From the NCBI RefSeq assembly GCF_043290135.1, contig NC_134702.1, positions 84,293,817 through 84,357,816 of the forward strand: a stretch of DNA of 64,000 bases, read 5' to 3'. The translations under genes and the position numbers were made by a program. Below are positions 55,401 to 64,000 of the stretch, piece after piece. How positions within the stretch are numbered: position 1 is the first letter of the stretch; each line of letters begins with the position of its first letter. The stretch comes from Rhipicephalus microplus. Taxonomy: Eukaryota > Arthropoda > Arachnida > Ixodida > Ixodidae. Under the pieces are notes generated by a model. The model was not told the origin of the DNA and searched no databases. It saw only the letters and a program-made list of their open reading frames with translations.

Positions 55401-58249
55401 GTCGTTCAAACGGCAAGCTCTTCATATCCCCCACTTACCGCTGCTGTGTTTTCGGCATTACCAGAAAAAAGGCGCCATGAGCGCACGTCGCCACATCGCG
55501 CAGTGGTGGCCGCTCTGATCTCCTACGTGTACTTTGCCCGGCCTAGTGAAGGGGAGCGACACTTCCTCGCGCACTCTTATCTCGCAGTGGCGAGAAGGGG
55601 AGGATCGTGCGCCTTGGCTGGCCTCGCGCTTTACCTGGATCGATTCTGCTGTAGTTACCGGGCGCACGAAAGTCACTGCATATATTGCAGTCTCTGTTCG
55701 TGAAAAGCGCGCGCTTTTCAGACTCAGCGAAGTAACAAGTGAGACGCTTGTTCGCGCTCATCCGTACCTTTGAGTAGGTTTCGTGAGTAATTTGTGCGTG
55801 AGAAACACGAGGCACGGTTTGATCTGCTTTCCATTCTGCGCGTTGCTTGTCAAATGGTTGCTATCGCGTTCATTGCTTCACCTTGGCGGAAAAGCTGTGA
55901 TTTTTTTTTCAGCGCACCACCACTTGGAATTTCACCCGAGCGCGGAATCTAGGCACAAAATACATTACTTGACCAGTTTTTCTGCGGTTTTAGGATTTCA
56001 GAGAGCGGCATTTGTGGTGTCGTGACTAATCTCTTGTTTCCGTGTTTCCTGTGCTGTCTGTGTATATAAAGCCATAAAACAGCTTCTGAAGATATACAGT
56101 CGAGCGTGTTATTCACGTGCCATAAATATGGCGCGTACTCTACAATGGTCAACATACGAGAAATATGAGTTGTAAATTGTTCTCTACCCTGCTTTGTCAT
56201 GCATTCACCACCCGCCACCCCCGTTCTTCGTCATATCTCACAGGATTATCATACGCGATGAACTTTTAATTTTGCTGCATTTTGTTAGTTTTCGATTGCG
56301 CATGTGGAAATAAGAAGAGTGTAGCCGCGAATCTCGAAATCCTGACGGGTTCAACGCTTAGCGCTCACATTGCACACGTGCTTTATGAAGACATAAATGT
56401 CGAAGTGCCTGTAAGAGCTGTAGTGAAGAAAGTGTAGTGCAGTGTAATCGAGAACGAAACCAAAGGAAAAGGCTCCGAATTATTTGCTTCTCCGAACGGA
56501 TGAATTCTTCACAGACAACGCAGCTCTCCATAACAAGGGCCACCCCGCTTCAACGGTATTTGTATATTTTTTATTGCGAGAAAAACCATATGCACACACT
56601 CTACAGGCTTTCATCATCCCCGTCATGTTTCGTATAAAATACAAATAAATTAAGTTTGTACGCACACTGTATGCTGTTCCCACAGATAAAATCTCATGAG
56701 CGTCATAGCGAAGAACACTGCTGAAGCATAGATGAAAGAAGCTGCCCATCTCCATCACATGGAGGGCGCATGCTGTAACATCACTCCACGTGCAATGCGT
56801 ATACTGTCGATTGCTCTTCAATCGGAAACAAAACCCTGTCTGACTTTTGATGGACGAATGAGTAAGAAGGAATACTCAGGTAAAAGGTTGCGTGGCTCGA
56901 TCCGCAATCTGTGAACTTTGAAATAAAGGCGTGGTCGAGAGTGCTGGCACATGCCAGCGCGTTCACTGTTTCAGAAGGCATCAGCGAACAACTCGTTTAC
57001 CCTTCTACATGCTATGATATCACTGTACGAACCCTGCTTCTGTTCCCGGAGGCAGCCGTATTCCTATACACTAGCGTTTTACAGTTTCGCGAGATCAGAT
57101 GAAAAAGAGTTAGCTGCAGCCTAAGGTCACTATGAGGCTGCGAGCTCCTATCACACGCAGTAAAATGTGAAGTCGTCGAAGGGTTTTCTGGCCATATTAC
57201 TGTTTATGTCGCCTCCAACGTTGCGTGTTCTCCTCGAAAACCTGAGATCTTAACTGTTCTAAACTTTGTTAAAGTGGATGACACTTCCGTACTGGACACT
57301 TTAGCCTCATATATTGAAGAATTTGAATGTTTTAGCGAATTTCGCAATGTAGATGTGCTCGATCCTTCTTGAGTTTTGTGATAATGCCTAGATCGAAGTA
57401 CGTGCCTCATAAAAATTTCGAATGAAACCCAATACACCCATGCTACCAGAAACATATAATCTATCTCACTCGCCGCATAAAGCACTTACGTGAGAATTGT
57501 CATTTCAAGTGTAATGACAATGGTTGTTGAGTTCATGCCTTGAAAAGCAAATAGAAGATAAAATCAAAAGGCTAAGAACTACTACTTCAGCAATGTATTC
57601 GCTACTGCTACGAAAAAAAAAACACCCAGGTTTTAGAGGGTGACTAGCCCTGCATAGTCAATTCCCTGACTGTTTATTCTTGATGGCCAATCCGCTTAAA
57701 ATCCTGAAGCTATAGTAGATGCCTTTATTAATTACTTCAAATCTGTTTTAAGGGTGAAGCTTTTTAAAGCGGCACCCGTTCATCCCTCGTCGTAGTACGT
57801 AACATGTGTTACGCTTTGACCTGCAAGGTGGTGCCGGTGGGAGATTTCTCCTGTGCGTTGTTGAACAATAAAAAATTAGCAGCGTGCGCGTAAACTAAAA
57901 GCCTAATTCTTTTGTCTCTCATTCCCAATTAGCAGCCAATGGCACGTACATTGAGCACTATCTGACAAGAAAGGGCTGCTAGGTTCTACTAGCTGGGCGT
58001 AATCTCCTTGGTTTTAGAAAGGTGTAACGAGCGTTGGGCCGCAGTGCCATGAATACAGTGAACTAGTATATATCATGAACTCGAGGTGGTTAAAGGTGGG
58101 AAGTAGACACGAAGCGCAAGCCGTAAGAAAGTGTGCGTGTGCCACCTCTCGTTTATTCATTGGAATGTCCGCTGGATGGCGGTGCTTCTATATGCGGAAT
58201 ATATGATGAAAAGATGCGAGATAGTGGTACTTGGAGTGTTGACTAGATG
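55401..58249. other. No gene recognised; CpG-rich 55430-55680
   Basis: A CpG-rich patch at 55430-55680 has overlapping chance frames on both strands. The remainder is AT-rich. No SEC14L exon was seen. Confidence 0.4.
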
Positions 58250-58380
58250 TACGAACGGACACACAGACAGATGCATGGACGGACGCACGGGTGGCTGCAC
58301 AGAAGGATGGACGCATGGATGAATGCAGGGGCGGATGCATGAGCGGACGGAAGCAAGAACGAATGGACGGACGGATGCTT
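58250..58380. repeat. Degenerate GGAC/GGAT tetranucleotide repeat
   Basis: The plus strand is built from ACGGACG, GCATGGACGG and GGATGNACG variants over about 130 bp. It gives low-complexity frames on both strands (Ser/Pro/His-rich on minus) that are not genes. Confidence 0.85.
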
Positions 58381-58791
58381 CGCCCCACTCTCCATCATTC
58401 ACCCCGTGTATATGCTGCCATTTTTTTTTGTTTCTACCGATTACGGCATCACTCCTTCGCTTTCCGCGTGCTGCAAACTACCTGCTCTTCCTAATCTTGA
58501 ATTGTGCTCCTGCGAAGTGCATAATCTAATAGTAATTATGAAGTTATGGTATACGCTCTGCCCAGACGGTATGCTAAATATATTTCCAATGAGGTACTAA
58601 ATATGGCGTGCTAATCATTTTACTGTAATATTAAAAAATAAATCGCTGCAACAGTCTCCCAACTGCGGAAATCAGAAAACGTTGGGCTTTCAAGTCCGGA
58701 AACAAGCAAATAGCAAAATAGAGACCGATATATTTGCTTTCTGTGCAAGGTCAACACTAAGGGAGTACATAGTCGACAAATACTATGTGGA

Positions 58792-58831
58792 ATCGCACAA
58801 CCTAATCGCACAACCTAATCGCACAGCCTAT
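58792..58831. repeat. 13-bp tandem repeat, three units
   Basis: CGCACAACCTAAT is repeated, the third unit being CGCACAGCCTATT. Confidence 0.85.
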
Positions 58832-58838
58832 TTACACG

Positions 58839-59760
58839 ATGGCTACACAGTTGCTTGAATTCACGCACAACATTGTTGCTTCCCTTAACGACCACAGACA
58901 TATTTATGCTATATTTATTGACTATTCTAAGGATTTTCACATGGTTTGCCATACCAAACTTCCAGCTCCTTCACAATTTTGGCGACAACAAGCTGGTTGG
59001 TCGGATAGCAAATTACTTGTGATCGCGCTTGAAATTCGTTACGTTTAACCACTCAAAGTCATCTGACGTACATAAACATCTTAAAGAGGCTCAGTGCTTC
59101 ATCCTCTTTTGTTCATTAATTTGTTCATGTTTATATAAATCACTTAGCCAAGATTATCAGGAACACCGAAATTAAACTTTAATGGTATGCAGATGACTGC
59201 GTTATCTGCAAAATCATCTCTAATACTCAAGATCAAGATGCGCTGATTACTGTTTTTTTCTCGTCGTTTTGTAACAGGATTGCAGCATAGAAATTGCCTA
59301 GTAACGGCAAAAATACTATAGCCACGGCCTCTTGAAATGAGAAATGGCCTCTTCTTTTTACATATATACTAATGACGGTGTAGGTGTAGTACGTGTCACA
59401 TAGTTTGAATACATTGGCGTAACTCTCCAAACAAATTTAAACGTCACGCTATTTTGAAACAGTACAGCATCTTCGAAAACTTTGGTATTTCCGACACACG
59501 TTAAGCAACTAGACAAAAAGAAGTGGACTGACGGCGCATAATATTTTGGCCGAACTCGAATAAGAGTTGGTTGTTTGATTACCTGACCAAAGACTCGCAT
59601 GATATAGCTATCATAGAATATTCTACAGCGCAAGAAGTTAGAGACGGACAGCACTGTGTCCCTTCTCTGTCCGTCTTTAATCCGTTGCGCTGTAAAACAT
59701 TCCACGATGAACATTCACCAACTTGTCCAGCTCTCTAATCTGCTTCATCATATAGCTATG
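58839..59760 (+). pseudogene. CR1/jockey-like LINE reverse-transcriptase pseudogene
   Basis: In sequence order, across several frames, there are: QLLEFTHNIVASLNDHRHIY and AIFIDYSKDFHMVCHTKL (RT domain with the usual AFD changed to DFH), then NHLAKIIRNTEIKL, then YADDCVICK (the catalytic box, in another frame), then FEYIGVTLQTNLNV. The order and spacing are those of a non-LTR reverse transcriptase. Stops and frameshifts separate the pieces. This is a dead copy, distinct from the I-type LINE. Confidence 0.8.
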
Positions 59761-60465
59761 TGTCGCTATGGCTAGCGCTTCTTGTATGCCTTTCGAATGC
59801 GCATGTCCTATCACTGCATCCCCTCTCGAATATTGGTGCACTTATAATCGTGCCATCTCCTGCGTAAATAAGATGGTTTACACTGGTTACAGTGTTCCTT
59901 CGCTGCATCTTCTGCAGACTGTACCCGGTGATTCGATTTTCTAAATATTGTGCTTGTTAGATAAATCAGGAATTGTTTTAGTTTTGTTTTTTCGTTTGAT
60001 TTTCTGCGGGACGTGCATTTTTGGAATGAGCTTTATGGGTACCTGCGCAGACTCGGTTGTGAGCAAGTGGAAAAAAAGACTTGCGTGAACATGTATTTTG
60101 TTAAAATGTATTTCTGCAGGTGCTGAACATTTAATACCTGCTATGTCTCGAAAACTGAAAGAACAGTATTTGTAAACAAGTAACGTTAAGAAATGCTGCT
60201 GTCACTTCAACTGCTTCACCCTTTTGGGGAAACAGTTTTTTTTCAACATTCAAGGAACAAGTTGCTATCTCTACCAGCCCTTGAATCCCAATTCTACCCC
60301 CCACCCCCTGACCCGCGCCGCGCCACCACCGATTCGATGGACCTCGCGCGGTTGACACGCCGCCGCCGAAGACGGGAACACCGGCGCGCCGCCGTCGGCG
60401 ATATTGGTACCGGTGGCGGTGCACAGGTGTATCCGCCGACGCGGTGACGCGGAAGTAAATAGAGA
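59761..60465. other. No gene; GC-rich segment 60290-60445
   Basis: About 155 bp at 60290-60445 are very GC/CpG-rich (CCGCGCC, GGCGCGCCGCCG) in AT-rich surroundings. No coding domain. It lies just beside MITE C copy 2. Confidence 0.5.
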
Positions 60466-60912
60466 CATAGAGTTTTCTAATATACACTAGAAGGAACTCT
60501 GGCACTTGTGTATACGGGAGCTGCAACGCACGGCACTTCAGGGAGCACGGGAATGATGGGTAGTACACGCATTTGTCTAATCTTCGTACTTCTGGCCTGC
60601 TTCTGGCTCCGTGTCTGTTCGTGTGGCTTGGAGGTGTTTTCTCACGAAAAAAAAATCAGCAAACGTTCAGCGGTTGTGCTTCACTACCTAATTTTTTTAA
60701 AGCCTACTTTTTCAAATCAGGTCACGAAGTTCAAAATGGTTCGTTCTTTTCTTTAAAACGAAACCGTAACCAGCAATAAACGAAGCCGCGAGTACGATTC
60801 GCCGCCCGTAAGTACGAAGACTAGGCAAATGTGTGCACTACCCATCATTCCCATGGTCGCTTAACGATCGCAGCGCCAGAGTACCCTCTAGTTAATTTTA
60901 GGAAACTCTATG
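60466..60912. mobile_element. MITE C, copy 2, with intact inverted ends
   Basis: The left end is CATAGAGTTTTCTAATATAC and the right end GTTAATTTTAGGAAACTCTATG, inverse to each other with a few mismatches. Internal blocks match 32860-33289 throughout. The palindromic TA at each end fits a TA target site, as in Tc1/mariner-type MITEs, but this is inference. Confidence 0.82.
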
Positions 60913-61234
60913 TATAGAGAAACTGAACGAAGTTGCGGCGCGGAGCGGCATTGTGGATAGGCCCGTGCGCGGATCTAGTAGGTCTTCTGTGGCGAGGCTA
61001 GGAGAAGCCAGGAGTACATGTGCGAGGTGGTCGCAAGGCAACTCGCCTTGATGGCATAGCTCAGCGCAGCTTTGACGCAGCCTGAAGCCAGACGCCAATC
61101 TTAAACTGTTCGGATGTTAAAAAAGATCTTTCTTGCGTCGTTTAATGCGAAAACTGTTTATGCGGGCTCCAGCATGAATTCACTAACATCTCCATCATTG
61201 AAGAGATATTGATCTAATAATCTTTAGTAGCAAT

Positions 61235-61360
61235 TTGCGCCCCAAAACTAAATTTGATTTTCAGAGAGGTCGTAGTGGAAGGTTCAGAAAATCTGAACCA
61301 CCTGGTGATTTTTAATGAGCACCTAAGTCTAAATACACTGGCCTCAAACACTTTCGTTCC
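61235..61360 (-). mobile_element. Ruka-like SINE, copy 5, decayed internal fragment
   Basis: The plus strand shows GTCGTAGTGGAAGGTTCAGA, then GAACCACCTGGTGATTTTTAA and AAATACACTGGCCTCAAACA, the reverse complement of the SINE body. Neither the tRNA head nor the tail is recognisable. Confidence 0.7.
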
Positions 61361-63433
61361 ACTAGCCACGTGACGCTGAGTTAACTCGCATCCATTGGGG
61401 ACTTGATAAAGTCGTTTCATTCGCTCAGTCAACTAAAATGCGGTTGCGCCGGTCGGCATTTGATGCAGAGACATTCGGCTCAGAAGTTGAGTACCATAAC
61501 GACAACACAACCGTCGTGGGTCGTTGACGTTTACAATGGTCATGAAGGCATCGGAGACATTGCAAGCTTTCTGAACCTGCCCTGGTTTTACTCTGTACCG
61601 AGTTACATGGGTGGTGTACGAGACTATTGAGACGCCCCCGCGCGTTATCTTTCTTAAGTATTACGTCTGAAAGTACCCATTCGACTATGGAAGAGACGTA
61701 AGCAACGGTCCCTACCAGCAGCCACAAAGCAACTAGCTTTTTTAAATTTTTTTCTTATTTGTTTCCCAAGGCAATGCACTGTAATAACAGAACCTTTATG
61801 TAAGACTTCAATTGTCCTCCATCGCGCATGTGTATTTAAAAAATTGATCGTCACATACAGTGAACATATGTGTGTTTAGAAAATGTGTTCAACGATTTTG
61901 AGTACTTCCTATTCAACTATGGGGGAGTGGTCAAAATCTATTCAAATACGTCGCGAAGATTCGGGCGAAGAAGTGGTTTAAAAGCGATAGCCAGCGACAT
62001 CATCATGGGGAACTGTGCGTGGTGTGATTGAAGCGCACCTGTGCGTGGCGGGAACAAACACTAACAGTGAAAAACCAAGTTTTATTCAAAGGCGAAACAA
62101 TCGCTATGTTTTACGAATGGCATTTCTTTTCTCCAACAGCATTATGCAGGTGTAATGAGCAGAGAATTTATAACTGTGTTTTATTACCAAAAATCTTTTT
62201 TTCTAGCACCCTCTGCCCCCGCCATTATAGCTGAGTGCAGCTCTTGCACTGCATGGAAAGGCACGCTCCTAAAAATCGTATGCGATGACACATCCCACCA
62301 CGTGTTTTAGTAAGGCACTTGCTTGCGTTCTCTGCTATGCGCGCAGTTGTGAGGTGCGTTCTGCCGTCAATGAACGCCGTAAGTGCAGTGTCCAACGGCC
62401 AGCGGACGATGCGGATTACACTTTACGCGACTGCTTGCGTCGGTACCCGCGGGAACGATGTGCTGTGCAAAGATGCAGTAGCAACAAACTTATGGATGGC
62501 GACCCATGTCTTCTATGTAAGAGACCAGAGCAACCGTTCGCAATACTGTCATTGCTGGACTTTCACGCATCAGTAGTCATGCGGCCCAGTTTCCTTCTTG
62601 AAAATGCAGTGCCATCTATTATTCGTGTTATCGGTGAGCAAATCGCCAAGTTATCTATCGCACCCAAATTAGCATTCCTGCATTCGCACTAGCAATGGTA
62701 ATTTTTTGCAGCATAATGCAATATGTAGCGCATATAGTACCCACAAACCATTTCACTTATTACCACTTTGTGCAGTCTAATAAATTTGAGTAACTGTGGC
62801 CACTGAATAAAACTGAAATGTCATGATTTGAGTGTGACTAGGTGTCATTTCTACCTGCTAGAACTGAATATCAAAAGCGTTGTGCGCGCTGAAAAACCTG
62901 CACATGGGCGAAGCAAATAAGCAACCAACTCTGCAGACACGACGGATACGCTGTTGGTTGCTATAATACATCTGCGGATGATGCAACGAACAGCGAATAA
63001 AAGTTTGAAGAATAAGGTTCCTTGTGAAACCGAGGCGAACTGAACAGTAGTGCACTTAAACATCACTATGTAGTCATGAGTTGATGTTAGATTAGCTAAC
63101 GTTCACATGAAGTGCACTCGTAAAGAAATCACCGGCGATCACCATATCACGAGTCCTTAGTGATCAGGGGCCTATGAAAAGTAAATTCAGATCATATTTC
63201 GTGCTACTGGCAATAAAATGATGTCACTTGTTTACCAACTATTGCGTCACACCCGCTTTATTTTTTTTTCCATCGGAAGTGTTTTCTCTTCTCAGAGATG
63301 ACGCTAGCGGTCCTTTGAGCAGCTGATCAGCCGCCATTTTTTGTTCGTATAGAGTCTTGACTGCCAGGTATATGTACCTTGAAGCAGTGTGCCGCCACGA
63401 TTGCTGGTAAATTGTAATCAATGCTGACATAAT
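61361..63433. other. No gene recognised; one dispersed unit at 61870
   Basis: It contains a single copy (61870-61925) of the TGTGTTTAGAAAATGTGTTC-type unit described at 63434. The longest plus frame (62285-62692, 135 codons) shows no domain. Confidence 0.4.
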
Positions 63434-63715
63434 ATGTGTGTTTAGAACAAGTGTCCAACGATTTAGACCGTGATGTACTCAACAATTGGAGAGCAATAAC
63501 CTGTCCCTTATGCAAGAGACTAGCCAAAAGCTCTCGAAATATGTTTAGAAAAAGTGTTTAGCAATTTAATGTACGTGGCACCCTACTATAGGGCAGCATA
63601 ACGCCATCTGAGCACAATTCAGAGTCTCAAAAAATAACTACAGTGCTGCCGGAAATGTGTTTAGAAAAAGTGGTTAACGATTTAGAGTACTTCGTACTCT
63701 ACTATAAGAGAGAGT
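63434..63715. repeat. Three-unit tandem array, unit about 110 bp
   Basis: Units start at about 63434, 63541 and 63655 with TGTTTAGAAAAAGTGNTTA, then CGATTTAGAGTACTTCGTAC and CTACTATAGG-GAGAG. Related single copies lie at 15789 and 61870. GAGTACTTCGTACTC can fold on itself. No coding capacity. Confidence 0.7.
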
Positions 63716-64000
63716 TTGAGAAAGGAAAGTTTGTTGTACACTTGACTTGTACATACACAAACTAAACATTGAAAACAAGTAAAGACAGTGTACACATCTT
63801 ACAAATGAGCACCAAAATCCAATTATTCAATGGACATCCAACTGTTACCAGTCAAAGGAAAATTGAAATGAATCAAGTTACTCACATTTTACAGGATAAC
63901 ACCTATGCATGCTTACTAGAGTAGGCGCATGGCTAGTACGGAACAACTGGAAACTTCAGCTGTCCCTTTCTTACTTTGAAGAAACGTGTGTGCCATCGTC
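63716..64000. other. Right edge, nothing recognised
   Basis: AT-rich DNA with no feature supported. Confidence 0.4.

Noticed and set aside
57310..57430. Minus frame with FEIFMRHVLRSRHY, considered as a CRAL-TRIO N exon
   Set aside because: Only superficial similarity to the RKH-x-EFR segment; no flanking motifs or splice sites in phase.
57735..57890. Segment with AAGCTTTTTAAAGCGGCACCC that looked like a familiar tick repeat
   Set aside because: No second copy in the window and the recollection cannot be verified from sequence alone.
62285..62692. 135-codon plus ORF
   Set aside because: Cys-rich by chance; no domain, no homologue recognised, no splice context.

Overview
The window is nuclear DNA from an arthropod, most likely a hard (ixodid) tick. 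This rests on a spliced animal gene with GT-AG introns, several copies of a tRNA-derived SINE that resembles the tick family Ruka (assigned from memory), I-type and CR1-type LINE remains, and long AT-rich stretches full of short dispersed repeats. No bacterial operon, rRNA gene, convincing tRNA gene or CRISPR array was seen. Most open frames of 60-130 codons are chance frames or read through repeats.

Host genes. Seven exons on the minus strand (53819 down to 24121) join in phase into the C-terminal 287 residues of a SEC14-like lipid-binding protein (CRAL-TRIO plus GOLD domains, like vertebrate SEC14L2/3/4). Its N-terminal exons were not found between 53820 and 64000 and probably lie beyond the right edge. 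A separate minus-strand exon at 5801-5854 encodes an 18-residue SEC14L-type N-terminus with a clean donor. It is the start of a second, head-to-tail paralogue that runs off the left edge. The window therefore cuts through a tandem SEC14L cluster: gene B intron 1 (1-5800), gene B start and CpG-rich promoter (about 5801-6400), intergenic DNA (about 6400-23600), then gene A (24121 to beyond 53819).

Mobile DNA. The 15 kb intron of gene A between 38690 and 53724 holds two apparently intact, young retroelements. One is a Gypsy-type LTR element (39265-44447, plus strand) with identical 137-bp LTRs, a 4-bp target duplication and a gag stop that abuts a canonical -1 slippery heptamer. The other is a full-length I-superfamily LINE (45050-50370, minus strand) with two intact ORFs and an exact 11-bp target duplication. 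Scattered elsewhere are six SINE copies or fragments (three with exact target duplications, one insertion only 37 bp long), a second tRNA-derived SINE, four more 3' tails of the same LINE type, a CR1-like reverse-transcriptase pseudogene, a MITE family of about 430 bp (two copies), GC-rich hairpin MITEs, and a roughly 1-kb repeat present twice in opposite orientation with a tRNA-Gly-like core and a GATA tract.

Other structure includes a four-unit, roughly 144-bp minisatellite leading into a GATA tract, a 100-bp spacerless palindrome inside a gene A intron, and a three-unit, roughly 110-bp tandem array near the right edge. All calls are by eye from sequence and recalled family knowledge; no search was run.
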